A stretch of 64,000 nucleotides of DNA from Bacteroidota bacterium (GTDB taxonomy: Bacteria > Bacteroidota > Bacteroidia > Chitinophagales > Chitinophagaceae): assembly GCA_018267615.1 (NCBI GenBank), contig JAFDYD010000010.1, forward strand, positions 15,400 through 79,399. The letters are read 5' to 3'. The notes under the pieces were generated by a model. That model searched no databases. It was not told where the DNA came from and saw only the letters and a program-made list of their open reading frames with translations. The stretch's first letter is position 1. Every line of letters begins with the position of its first letter. Shown piece by piece: positions 37,466 through 45,253 of this stretch. Both the position numbers and the translations under genes were made by a program.

Positions 37466-37819
37466 TCATTTGCGTTTTGTTTTTTTAAGTGATTTATTTT
37501 TTTTCGAAGATGGATTTGTTTCCGCTAAAAATTGTTCGAGTGCATTGAATTTGCTGGTCCAAAAAATCTTGTACTGTTCAACCCAGGTTGAAACTTCATT
37601 GAGCTTCTGAAGTTTTGCTTTGCAATATCTTTCCCGGCCTTCTTGTTTGATAGTGATGAGTCCGCATTCGGTCAGAATTTTAATATGCTTCGAAATAGCT
37701 GGACGGCTGATATCAAAATGCTCCGCGACAGCATTCAGGTTCAGCGGTTGCTTGGCGATCACATGTATGATTGCACGCCGGGTTGGGTCTGCGATTGCCT
37801 GGAATACATCTCTTCTCAT
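37466..37819 (-). CDS. ArsR-family winged-helix regulator
   Basis: 117 residues from MRRDVFQAIADPTRRAI, the standard family N-terminus; the longer frame to 37930 is a poor fit. Winged helix with ISRPAISKHIKIL as recognition helix (about 40-52). No metal-binding cysteine cluster (no CxC in alpha-3), so it is not an obvious metal sensor; it resembles the SRPBCC-associated ArsR group (SdpR/YdfF-like). The C-terminus is very basic (SSKKNKSLKKTKRK). Two operator-like boxes lie just upstream, suggesting autoregulation. The expected SRPBCC partner is not next to it. Confidence 0.9.
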   Translation of the reverse strand: MRRDVFQAIADPTRRAIIHVIAKQPLNLNAVAEHFDISRPAISKHIKILTECGLITIKQEGRERYCKAKLQKLNEVSTWVEQYKIFWTSKFNALEQFLAETNPSSKKNKSLKKTKRK

Positions 37820-37840
37820 TGTTCTTATGATTTTATTGCG

Positions 37841-37882
37841 TAACCGATCGGTTATAAATATATATAAAAGCCGATTGGTTAT
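37841..37882 (-). promoter_or_regulatory. Paired candidate ArsR boxes (TAACCRATCGG)
   Basis: A perfect 14-bp palindrome TAACCGATCGGTTA at 37841-37854 and a near copy, CCGATTGGTTA, at 37871-37881, about 30 bp apart and 22-60 nt upstream of the regulator's start. On the minus strand both read TAACCRATCGG. Spacing of three helical turns and the position fit autorepression. Confidence 0.55.
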
Positions 37883-37912
37883 GCAGTTTTTATTTTTTGA
37901 AACGAGCCAACG

Positions 37913-37997
37913 ATATTTCGCGCAGAGCACGCAGAGAAAATGAGTACGCCGAGGCCCTCTGTGTACTCATTTTCTCTGCGTGCTCTGCGCGAAATAT
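37913..37997. repeat. Hairpin with CGCAGAG units, 35-bp arms, divergent region
   Basis: Arms 37913-37947 and 37963-37997 are exact reverse complements, loop 15 nt. Core units CGCAGAGCA and CGCAGAGAA. A truncated relative (TATTTCGCGCAGAG) occurs at 41471-41484. It lies between the divergent ArsR and GH13 genes. Confidence 0.92.
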
Positions 37998-38092
37998 TGT
38001 AAAAGCCCGAAATGCTTTTTAGCTTTCTTCTAATCGAACGAAGATTTCCCCGGCAAACAAATATCTTTACTGCAGGTTTTAAAAGCGACGCC

Positions 38093-39442
38093 ATGAAAAA
38101 GATAATCACGATCTTCATTTTACATTTTATTACTTGTTTAGTTGTTTTTTCTCAGTCCCACAAATCTGCTAGTGCGGCTATTATAGAAGGACATCCTGCG
38201 TGGATCATGCAGAGTAATATATATGAAGTGAATGTGCGCCAATACACGAATGAAGGCACGTTCAATGCCTTTGCAAAAAATCTTGACCGGCTGAAAAAAA
38301 TGGGAGTAGAAGTGTTGTGGTTTATGCCGCTGAATCCGATCAGTAAGGTTGATCGAAAGGGAACTTTAGGCAGTTATTATGCGGTATCCGATTATACGGC
38401 AGTCAACCCGGAATTCGGTACCATGGCCGACTGGAAAAATTTGGTAAAGTTATGTCACAGCAAAGGTTTCAAAGTTGTAATCGACTGGGTGCCTAATCAC
38501 ACAGGCGGCGATCATCGCTGGCTCACAGAGCATCCTGATTTTTTTGTGAAAGATAGTACGGGTAAAGCTGCGATTGCTGTTGACTGGTCGGATACGCGCC
38601 AGCTTGATTATAAAAATCCGGTGATGCAGGATAGCATGATCAATGCTATGAAATTTTGGATCACCAATTCTGATATTGATGGATTCAGGTGTGATGTAGC
38701 GTGGAATGTTCCGGGCCCTTTCTGGAAAAAATGTATTTCGACATTGCGGAAGATGAAAAATATTTTCATGCTCGCCGAAGGCGACAGGCCATATCTTTTG
38801 GAGAATGGGTTTGACGCTTTTTATCCATGGGATATGTTTCATATGATGATTGCCGTTTCTAAAGGTGATCGTCCGGCTTTTGCACTTGATAGTGTAAAGA
38901 ATAAATATGACAAAGAGTTTCCAAAAAGATCGATCAAAATGTATTTCACCAGCAATCATGATGAGAATAGCTGGAACAAATCTGATTTCGGAACATTTCC
39001 CGGCGCATCACATGCTCCCTTCGCTGTGTTTACACAAACAATGGCTGGAAGCGTTCCCTTAATTTATAGCGGACAAGAAGAACCAATACTTCGGGCCATT
39101 GAGTTTTTTGAAAAAGATCCGATGAGTTTCGAAAAACTTGGGAGAGAAAAATTTTATAGAACATTATTGGACCTGCGTAAAAGAAATATGGCGCTTTCTG
39201 CAGATGCTTCTTTCAGAAAAATAAAAGTGGGTGATGAAAAAGCGATATATGCTTTTGTACGTGAGAAAGGAGGAAAAAAAGTTTTTGTGATCCTGAATCT
39301 TTCCAATGCAGAGCAATCAATAAGTATCACTGATAAAACACTATTGGGAAATCCCTATAATGTTTTCATGGGTAATAAAGAACGGCTGACAAGTAAGGAG
39401 TGGAAAATTGAACCATGGGGTTATGTTATATATAAATATTAG
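38093..39442 (+). CDS. Secreted GH13 alpha-amylase family enzyme
   Basis: 449 residues from MKKIITIFIL; upstream codons to 38012 are not protein-like. Signal peptide ending VVFSQ (about 21). GH13 barrel with the conserved regions: region I DWVPNHTG (131-138), region II GFRCDVAWNVP with nucleophile Asp201, region III MLAEGD with acid/base Glu229, and region IV FTSNHDENSW with Asp290. A short C-terminal beta domain follows. It acts on alpha-glucans (maltodextrin or starch-like) outside the cytoplasm; no SusCD pair adjoins it, so this is not a classical PUL. The upstream TATCTTTA is a near-match to a -7 box. Confidence 0.93.
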   Translation: MKKIITIFILHFITCLVVFSQSHKSASAAIIEGHPAWIMQSNIYEVNVRQYTNEGTFNAFAKNLDRLKKMGVEVLWFMPLNPISKVDRKGTLGSYYAVSDYTAVNPEFGTMADWKNLVKLCHSKGFKVVIDWVPNHTGGDHRWLTEHPDFFVKDSTGKAAIAVDWSDTRQLDYKNPVMQDSMINAMKFWITNSDIDGFRCDVAWNVPGPFWKKCISTLRKMKNIFMLAEGDRPYLLENGFDAFYPWDMFHMMIAVSKGDRPAFALDSVKNKYDKEFPKRSIKMYFTSNHDENSWNKSDFGTFPGASHAPFAVFTQTMAGSVPLIYSGQEEPILRAIEFFEKDPMSFEKLGREKFYRTLLDLRKRNMALSADASFRKIKVGDEKAIYAFVREKGGKKVFVILNLSNAEQSISITDKTLLGNPYNVFMGNKERLTSKEWKIEPWGYVIYKY

Positions 39443-39454
39443 GCATTAGGAGTC

Positions 39455-39524
39455 TTATTCTTTGCGTCTTCGCGTCTTTGCGAGAGATAGCGTTCTCACA
39501 AAGGCGCGAAGACGCAAAGAGTAA
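39455..39524. repeat. TTTGCG-octamer hairpin, copy 4
   Basis: Octamers TCTTTGCG, TCTTCGCG, TCTTTGCG on the left and their complement on the right. The middle unit has changed (TTCGCG) in both arms. 12 nt after the GH13 stop. Confidence 0.9.
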
Positions 39525-39538
39525 TCCAAACATTAAAA

Positions 39539-39546
39539 TAATTTTG
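39539..39546 (+). promoter_or_regulatory. Candidate Bacteroidota -7 box (TAATTTTG)
   Basis: Exact TAnnTTTG match 14 nt before the ATG at 39561, implying a very short leader. No clear -33 box because the upstream DNA is the octamer hairpin. Confidence 0.4.
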
Positions 39547-39560
39547 TAATTTAAATCTTC

Positions 39561-40016
39561 ATGGATTCGATGATACTTCTTGTTGCAACAATTCTAATGT
39601 GGGTCGCTGCATTTGCGGGGCTCTACCAAAGAATCTTCCTGGTACCAAAATGGTTTAAGGAGCCGCCGGCTTCATTTGAACTTATTCGCGCACAAACCGA
39701 ACGCATGCGTTCTTTTTGGGTGATACTATCGACGCTTTGCATTGTCGTTCTTGGTACGGCTCTTTATTTGAATTGGGATTGGCAGGAAGGACGTACTCAT
39801 TTACTCGGCGGATTAATCTGTTTTACCCTTACTGGAATCTTAGGTGTTGCCTATTTTATAAAAGAGATCATGTATTTTTCCAAAATACCTGCAAGCGCAT
39901 CACTCACTCCAAGTCTTTTGAAACGAATCAGGCTATGGTTAAGATGGTCGCCGGTCAGAGATTTTCTATTGATATTTGCTGCGTTGTTTGTGAGCATTGC
40001 ATACAATCATTCGTGA
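39561..40016 (+). CDS. Four-helix integral membrane protein of unknown function
   Basis: 151 residues with hydrophobic segments at about 4-24, 50-71, 79-102 and 131-148. Charged loops between (PKWFKEPPASFELIRAQTERM; KIPASASLTPSLLKRIRLWLR). No motif I recognise. Unrelated neighbours. The stop codon lies inside a GTGAGAAAT-type unit. Confidence 0.7.
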   Translation: MDSMILLVATILMWVAAFAGLYQRIFLVPKWFKEPPASFELIRAQTERMRSFWVILSTLCIVVLGTALYLNWDWQEGRTHLLGGLICFTLTGILGVAYFIKEIMYFSKIPASASLTPSLLKRIRLWLRWSPVRDFLLIFAALFVSIAYNHS

Positions 40017-40142
40017 GAAATGTCAGAAATGTGAGAAATGTGAGAAATGAAATTATTATCGGACTGTAAAAATATTATCTTCTTCATTTAACTAATCATT
40101 GCATTTTTCACATTTTCATATTTCCATATTTTCAAATTTTCC
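40013..40142. repeat. Nonamer run GTGAGAAAT with weak partner
   Basis: GTGAGAAAT, GTCAGAAAT, GTGAGAAAT, GTGAGAAAT in succession, starting in the last codons of the membrane-protein gene (its TGA stop is part of the first unit). An imperfect TTTTCACAT/TTTCATAT-type partner lies at about 40104-40142. Confidence 0.6.
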
Positions 40143-40144
40143 TT

Positions 40145-40492
40145 ATGGCTTACAATGAAAAATTAGCGGACGCGACAAGAGAAATCATTTCTTCTACACA
40201 CAAAAATATTGAAGAAAAAAAGATGTTCGGGGGACTTTGCTTTATGGTAAACGGAAAAATGTGCGTAGGTGTTGAGCAAGATCGCATGATGGTTCGTTTT
40301 GATCCCGCGCTGAATGAACAGATCATGGAAAAGGAAGGTGTTAAGCCAATGGATTTTACCTCAAAGATTATGAAAGGTTATGCATTTGTTGATATCGAAG
40401 TACTCAACACTAAAAAGAAATTGGAATACTGGATCAAACTCGCACTTGAGTATAATAAAATTGCAAAGGCAGCGAAAAAGAAAAAGAAGTAA
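40145..40492 (+). CDS. TfoX N-terminal-domain protein
   Basis: 115 residues, one TfoX_N domain: MFGGLCFMVNGKMCVGV and RFDPALNEQIM, with MKGYAFVDIE near the end, and a lysine-rich C-terminus (AAKKKKK). Stand-alone TfoX_N proteins are widespread in Bacteroidota; a role in competence, as for full-length TfoX/Sxy, should not be assumed. No operon partner. Confidence 0.9.
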   Translation: MAYNEKLADATREIISSTHKNIEEKKMFGGLCFMVNGKMCVGVEQDRMMVRFDPALNEQIMEKEGVKPMDFTSKIMKGYAFVDIEVLNTKKKLEYWIKLALEYNKIAKAAKKKKK

Positions 40493-40517
40493 CGATAAAA
40501 AATCAACATAAGCCGCG

Positions 40518-40686
40518 CGTCATTTCGAATCCGCCAGTAGTGATTTATTTTATCATCATAATAAGGCGGATGAGAAATCCCCAGCTAACTTTTCAGCATA
40601 AGCTTTACACACAAGTTAGCTGGGGATTTCTCATCCGCCGAAATATACATTCATACTAAATCGTTGCTGGCGGATTCGAAATGACG
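40518..40686. repeat. Nested double-stem element, copy 1 (intact)
   Basis: The outer stem 40518-40536 / 40668-40686 (19 bp, perfect) and inner stem 40565-40590 / 40614-40639 (26 bp, perfect) are separated by two spacers of exactly 28 nt, with a 23-nt terminal loop. Not made of short periodic units. Between convergent genes. A second, partly deleted copy is at 57269-57404. Confidence 0.93.
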
Positions 40687-40717
40687 ATTGAGCGTGCAAA
40701 TTCGAAATGATGTGCTG

Positions 40718-41353
40718 CTAAAATTTAATCGACACATTACTAAACTGCGCTTTATCCACTACATCCTTATCATGTGAGCAAACAAAAAATCCGACATACA
40801 CTTCATCTTTCAGTTTCAATTCAATACTTTGAGTTTCGGGCGCGCCACCTGACTTTGACACGGTAACCGTATATACGTTTCCTTTTCTTTCCAGTTGAAT
40901 AAAATCGACAGCCGTCAATGTGAATTTTTTTTCTTCGGTAATCGCTCCCTTCGATTTGCGATATTGAAGTGATGTGAGGCCGGCGCCATGAACTGTACCA
41001 ATAACATGCTCAGAACTTGTGTCCAACGAATTTCTCACCATCCAACCGATTTTTCTATCGTCCACTTTACCTTGTTTGCTAAGAAAGGCCAGGTTCGTCT
41101 TCAATATAAAATCACCTTTCATTTTTTTATAGAGAAAATGAAATTCGTCGTGGGTACCCCAGATATTATAACCGGATCCATCGATTGTATAATTTTTTGT
41201 TTTTGGATCGAAGGAAGCGGAGCCTTTGTGTAAAACTTTTCCAACATCAGTCTGTGCATCAAAAAGCCCGATTTTTTTTTGAGCATCAGTATTGACGATA
41301 AAAGCGAATGAAATAAAAGTGAGGGCAAATGAATACAGCAGGTTTTTTTTCAT
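40718..41353 (-). CDS. Exported concanavalin-like protein (TolB-associated/DUF1349-like)
   Basis: 211 residues with a signal peptide ending near NTDA (about 24). The mature part is a beta-sandwich pattern: SASFDPKTKNYTIDGSGYNIWG, DEFHFLYKKMKGDFILK, IGWMVRNSLD, and a C-terminal DEVYVGFFVCSHDKDVVDKAQFSNV (shown in part). This domain is often found at the front of TolB-propeller proteins in Bacteroidota and as a stand-alone laminin-G/DUF1349-like module; no propeller is attached here. It probably binds carbohydrate; no catalytic residues are evident. Confidence 0.7.
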   Translation of the reverse strand: MKKNLLYSFALTFISFAFIVNTDAQKKIGLFDAQTDVGKVLHKGSASFDPKTKNYTIDGSGYNIWGTHDEFHFLYKKMKGDFILKTNLAFLSKQGKVDDRKIGWMVRNSLDTSSEHVIGTVHGAGLTSLQYRKSKGAITEEKKFTLTAVDFIQLERKGNVYTVTVSKSGGAPETQSIELKLKDEVYVGFFVCSHDKDVVDKAQFSNVSIKF

Positions 41354-41470
41354 CGTGTTGAGTTTAGATATGTGAAACGGAATGAGACCAAAAGTAGATA
41401 TGAAAAAGAATATTTGGTCTTTTTTGGCTACATCAATACTACATCATTGGAGGAAAAGTTGGTAAAAAAA

Positions 41471-41593
41471 TATTTCGCGCAGAGAAACAGAGGGTAAACT
41501 TTTCTCTTTGCGCCTTTGCGTCTTTGCGTGAAAAGCTATATCCCAAATATTCGAGCTTGAAATTTTCGCGCAAAGACGCAAAGGCGCAAAGAG
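41471..41593. repeat. CGCAGAG remnant plus TTTGCG-octamer hairpin, copy 5
   Basis: A truncated CGCAGAG unit run (41471-41490) is followed by arms 41504-41534 and about 41563-41593 (CTCTTTGCG, CCTTTGCG, TCTTTGCG). An inner mini-stem (AGCT/AGCT) flanks the AT-rich loop. Upstream of the preceding minus-strand gene and 25 nt past the HD gene stop. Confidence 0.88.
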
Positions 41594-41618
41594 TGACCCT
41601 TATTTTACAATGGATTTT

Positions 41619-42257
41619 CTATTCAAATCTCCATTTGCCTTTCACTTTTGACTTTACTTCCGCGGTATCAATACCTGCAGATTGCATTTTTGCATCGGCG
41701 GCGTCTTCTATCAACTGTCTCAACTCGGAAACTGTCTGATCAAAATCCGTATGCTTGTCCATCATATACGACATTTCATATTCGATCTTTTCCCACGTGG
41801 ACATACTCGCGTGGTTATGCTGCAACTGTACTTCCAGTTTGTCGAATGCATTGGCGAGTTTCGCTTCATAAGTTTCTTTATGCTCAAACTCATAAAACAA
41901 ATCATAGATTTCCTGTCCATTTACATGGATGAGTGAATCTCTTAAATTTTCGATCGCGATTCTTTCTCTTTCTATTTTTAGCGTCTTGAGTTCCGGATCA
42001 CGCAAAACATCCAGCGCAGATACATCTTTTGCTTCTGCTTCAACCAAATCATGAACGATAATCATTTTAAGCAGGCGTGCGGTGTCCACTTTTCTTGGGA
42101 GCAAAGGTTCGATCAATACCGCCATCAATGCCATGCGCCATGTGTGTTCGGCAACACTTTCCTGCCGGCCGTTAGAAGTATAACTATGTCTTAATTCAAA
42201 TTTGAGTCGTTCTGCCAGCGTGAGCACATTCAACACAGCTTCCAATTTCTCTCTCAT
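41619..42257 (-). CDS. HD-domain phosphohydrolase (YfbR-like)
   Basis: 212 residues, HD_3 family. The His-HD-Asp metal site can be followed: SVAEHTWRMALMAVL (first His), MIIVHDLVEAEAKD (HD pair) and a later Asp in the alpha-helical part (KLANAFDKLEVQLQ). YfbR-type enzymes are 5'-deoxynucleotidases; related proteins act on other nucleotides. Cytoplasmic. The C-terminus is rather longer than in YfbR. Monocistronic as far as can be seen. Confidence 0.9.
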   Translation of the reverse strand: MREKLEAVLNVLTLAERLKFELRHSYTSNGRQESVAEHTWRMALMAVLIEPLLPRKVDTARLLKMIIVHDLVEAEAKDVSALDVLRDPELKTLKIERERIAIENLRDSLIHVNGQEIYDLFYEFEHKETYEAKLANAFDKLEVQLQHNHASMSTWEKIEYEMSYMMDKHTDFDQTVSELRQLIEDAADAKMQSAGIDTAEVKSKVKGKWRFE

Positions 42258-42465
42258 GGGATAAAAAATTAAGGGCGCAAGTTACAAAAATGTGTCGAGA
42301 TGTGATTTTTGAATTCGTTGTTTTTTGATTAAATAAACAGGTTTAAATTATTTGATCCGTTAAAAAATTGATATGCGCATTTTATGTGCTGCATATGGTA
42401 AATGGGAAAGAACCGGTTGCGAAAAAATTTTGCGGCTACTATTTTTGCGAACCATTAAACCAATC

Positions 42466-43170
42466 ATGAAAAGAATCAAAACTTTCGCAACTGCAATCTT
42501 CATTCTCAGCTTCGCGACATTCAACGCGTGCAAAAAAAATAATGATAAAAAGCCCGATTGCAAAATCAACTCTATAACTTCTCCAAATTCACCCGGACAA
42601 CAAAATACCTTTTCGTATGACGCGAATGGAAAGCTGTCAAGGTTTATATCAGCCGGGAATTTTACCAGTTATTCTTATTCCGGAAATACGACGACGGTTA
42701 CTGCGCTTGACTCGGGAAAATTTTCAAGTAGAACAACTATTGTGAGTAATGATGCCGGACTTGCCATAGATGTAAGAACGGAAGGCGATGAAGCTGGCAC
42801 ACAGTGGACAAACGGATACTATGAATATAATGGAGATGAGTTGATCAAATCAACCACCACATCTTCCGGCGGCGGTGCTGCGGTGGTTACTACTTATACA
42901 TGGAGTAACCATAATATGGTGTCTAGCCTGACCGACACTACGACAACTATTTTTGGTTATTATACAGACAAACCTGTTCAAAACGGTGATTATTTTCGAC
43001 TCGTGCAACTTATCCAGGGATATGAAATAGTACGTAATAAAAATTTACTGAAATCAGTTTCGGGATCAATACTTGCATATGATTTCGGGAAGGATGGAAA
43101 TATTTCGACATTGTCCGTAACTTCTGGAACCAGCAGCACTTTTCTGGATTTTGGTTACCAGTGCAATTAA
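42466..43170 (+). CDS. Lipoprotein, DUF4595-like/YD-repeat-like
   Basis: 234 residues from MKRIKTFATA; the upstream in-frame ATG at 42373 would bury the signal peptide. The lipobox FNACKKN (Cys near residue 19) marks a lipoprotein. The body has SYDANGKLSRFI, YEYNGDELIKSTTTSS and YDFGKDGNISTLS segments, resembling the YD-like repeats of DUF4595-type lipoproteins in Bacteroidota. Function unknown; likely surface or periplasmic. Confidence 0.7.
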   Translation: MKRIKTFATAIFILSFATFNACKKNNDKKPDCKINSITSPNSPGQQNTFSYDANGKLSRFISAGNFTSYSYSGNTTTVTALDSGKFSSRTTIVSNDAGLAIDVRTEGDEAGTQWTNGYYEYNGDELIKSTTTSSGGGAAVVTTYTWSNHNMVSSLTDTTTTIFGYYTDKPVQNGDYFRLVQLIQGYEIVRNKNLLKSVSGSILAYDFGKDGNISTLSVTSGTSSTFLDFGYQCN

Positions 43171-43305
43171 TTCTAAAATCTTTTTGTACATTCGAATGTA
43201 ATTTCTCCGCTATCACTGTAGAAAGATGATTTTCTATTCCCCAATTCCCCCCGGTTGGGATGAGTTAACAGGTATCATTTTTATTTATCATTAAACCTTT
43301 TCACC

Positions 43306-44037
43306 ATGAGAACAACTACGCATGGCCGCTACTTTGCATGGCGGCAAAAAAACAATGTCATTGCAATTTCATTTTTCGTTTTTCTTTTTTTGACAAGTTG
43401 CTCGACAGAAACCTTGTTCAAATCGAATTTTGATCCAACGCCTGTGAATCAGCCGCCGGCCAACGCGCAGGCAGTGGGCACAGCAAGGATCGACGGACCT
43501 TCAGATGCTGCATTGGTCGTATCATCACCAGTAACGACAGGTGGTAAATGGGTGCAGATAACAAGACATGCAAATGCAACTTCTGTTTCAGGTCTGCAAT
43601 GTAATTTCACGAAGATGGCAGGCGCGGGCTTGTATAATTTTTCTGCGATCATGTTTATTCCAAAAGGAAGTAAAGTGGCTACAGTACAATTCGAGTCATT
43701 CGGCCAGCCTTTGAATCCGCCTGCAGGTTTTTTACATCTTGATTTTATTCCTGACGATAACACCATCCGTTTGGATGATGATGAAGGAACTAAATTCGGA
43801 CATTTCCCAAATGATTCTGCTTTTATCGTGCAGGTTACATTGAATATAAATGCAACGACGCAATCTGCACATATTGTTCTTGCCGGCGCAGGTGCATCTG
43901 GTATCAAGGATTATAATGTGCTCGCGCCATTCCGACTACAAGCGCAACAATTTGGTGCTGCAAGATTATGGATGGGATTCCCTCATACAGGTTCATTCGA
44001 TGCGACGACAATACTGGTGACGAGAAGGAATAATTGA
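43306..44037 (+). CDS. Lipoprotein of unknown function
   Basis: 243 residues; a lipobox LFLTSCST (Cys near residue 32) follows a positively charged N-terminus and hydrophobic stretch. The mature part is beta-rich (GGKWVQITRH, LYNFSAIMFIPKGSKVATVQFE, FLHLDFIPDDNTIRLDDDEG), compatible with a jelly-roll carbohydrate- or ligand-binding domain. No enzymatic motif. The hairpin element starts 4 nt after the stop. Confidence 0.7.
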   Translation: MRTTTHGRYFAWRQKNNVIAISFFVFLFLTSCSTETLFKSNFDPTPVNQPPANAQAVGTARIDGPSDAALVVSSPVTTGGKWVQITRHANATSVSGLQCNFTKMAGAGLYNFSAIMFIPKGSKVATVQFESFGQPLNPPAGFLHLDFIPDDNTIRLDDDEGTKFGHFPNDSAFIVQVTLNINATTQSAHIVLAGAGASGIKDYNVLAPFRLQAQQFGAARLWMGFPHTGSFDATTILVTRRNN

Positions 44038-44041
44038 GAGA

Positions 44042-44100
44042 GAGCCGAGGAACAGAGTGGAGAGCGAAAGGTTAACGCTCTCCGCTCTGTTTTTCCGCTG
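44042..44100. repeat. GAGCGGAG hairpin, copy 2
   Basis: 25-nt arms (about 44042-44066 and 44076-44100) around AAGGTTAA. Of five arm differences three are G-U compatible on the plus-strand RNA. Begins just after the lipoprotein stop. Confidence 0.85.
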
Positions 44101-44138
44101 TTTCTTTCCTCTTTACTACAGAAATTTTAAATTGTAGT

Positions 44139-44492
44139 ATGAAATCCAAAAATATTCCATTTCTCACAATCGACTGGGCGAATGTTCCGAGAACCGAACA
44201 TAAAGGCAAAACGGGAATTGCATATTGGCAAACGATTCAATTCGAAGGATTGCGTATCAGGGTTGTTGAATACAGTAAAAATTATTTCGCGGATCATTGG
44301 TGTCAGAAAGGTCATATTCTATATGTATTGGAAGGAGAGATGGTAAGTGAATTGGGAAATGGTGAAAATGCTCGTTTGACCAAAGGCATGAGTTATGTAG
44401 TGAGTGATGAATTAAGTTCGCATCGGTCAATTACTGAAGATGGTGTGAAACTTTTAATTGTTGATGGTGATTTTTTGAAACTTGAAAAATAA
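44139..44492 (+). CDS. Small cupin (DHxC-motif) protein
   Basis: 117 residues, single cupin barrel. The motif ADHWCQKGHILYVLEGEM combines a His-x-Cys metal-type signature with the standard cupin turn, and the second half has the KGMSYVVSDELSSHRS pattern. It matches the small DHCW-type cupin group of unknown substrate. Its stop is directly abutted by a hairpin element, and the Crp-like gene follows. Confidence 0.8.
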   Translation: MKSKNIPFLTIDWANVPRTEHKGKTGIAYWQTIQFEGLRIRVVEYSKNYFADHWCQKGHILYVLEGEMVSELGNGENARLTKGMSYVVSDELSSHRSITEDGVKLLIVDGDFLKLEK

Positions 44493-44552
44493 GAGTGAAG
44501 AAACAGAGCGGAGAGCGAAGTCGTTAACGCTCTCCGCTCTGTTTCTCCGCTC
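44493..44552. repeat. GAGCGGAG hairpin, copy 3
   Basis: Arms 44493-44517 and 44528-44552, two differences, loop AAGTCGTTAA. The first base follows the cupin stop codon with no gap. Confidence 0.9.
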
Positions 44553-44583
44553 AATATCTAAATGGCCATTCAGGTTTGTAATT

Positions 44584-45180
44584 ATGGATGACATATTCCT
44601 CCAACAATTCATCTCAACCCTGCAGAAATATTACCCTGTTGCAGATAATACTGCACGCTTCGTTTTTGAAAAATCTTCTATTAAAACTTTTCTTCGAAAT
44701 GATATTGTAGCGAAAGCAGGTAAAACGGATTCGCTTGAATATTTCCTGCTCAGTGGAATTTTTCATGCATATTCCGTTTCGCCTGACAACGAGCAGGTGA
44801 CGACCAGGATTTTTCTTCCTCAAACTGTAATCACTCCGCATATCGTCAGGACTTTTGAAGGAAGAAGTATCCAGTTTCTTGCATGTCTGCAGGATGCCGT
44901 TGCAGTGGTCATCTCAATGAGCGAATTCAATGCATATATGCAACAGTATTCCGATTTGCATGCGTTTGGTTATAAGGTGGTGGAATCGGAGCTCAGACAA
45001 AAAGCACAACGTGAAGTTTCTTTGCTTACACTCACAGCAAAAGAAAGGCTTCTTCTTTTTAGAAAAGAATATCCCAACCTCGAAAATATAATTCCTCATA
45101 CCACCATCTCTGGTTTTTTAGGTATTACGCCGGTTTCTTTTAGCAGGCTCCGCAACGAACTTGCTTCGCCAGGGGCATGA
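44584..45180 (+). CDS. Crp/Fnr-family cyclic-nucleotide-binding-fold regulator
   Basis: 198 residues from MDDIFLQQFIST; the longer frame to 44482 runs through the hairpin. The cNMP-binding-fold part spans about 1-130 (SSIKTFLRNDIVAKAGKT, YFLLSGIFHAYSV). The C-terminal helix-turn-helix is short and ends with TISGFLGITPVSFSRLRNEL. As in many Bacteroidota members, the residues that bind cAMP in Crp are not obviously kept, so the ligand is unknown. The next gene, a beta-lactamase-fold protein, starts 73 nt downstream on the same strand. Confidence 0.88.
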   Translation: MDDIFLQQFISTLQKYYPVADNTARFVFEKSSIKTFLRNDIVAKAGKTDSLEYFLLSGIFHAYSVSPDNEQVTTRIFLPQTVITPHIVRTFEGRSIQFLACLQDAVAVVISMSEFNAYMQQYSDLHAFGYKVVESELRQKAQREVSLLTLTAKERLLLFRKEYPNLENIIPHTTISGFLGITPVSFSRLRNELASPGA

Positions 45181-45253
45181 TTTTTATTTCTTATCAATTG
45201 ATAATAGAACCTGTAAGTCGGCTTCGCATATTTGTGTCATAAATTTTATATGT

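Noticed and set aside
40145..40492. Competence regulator TfoX/Sxy
   Set aside because: Only the N-terminal domain is present; stand-alone copies have no shown link to competence in Bacteroidota.
43187..43200. Palindrome TACATTCGAATGTA as an operator
   Set aside because: Only 14 bp, directly downstream of a gene end, no second copy seen; too likely by chance.
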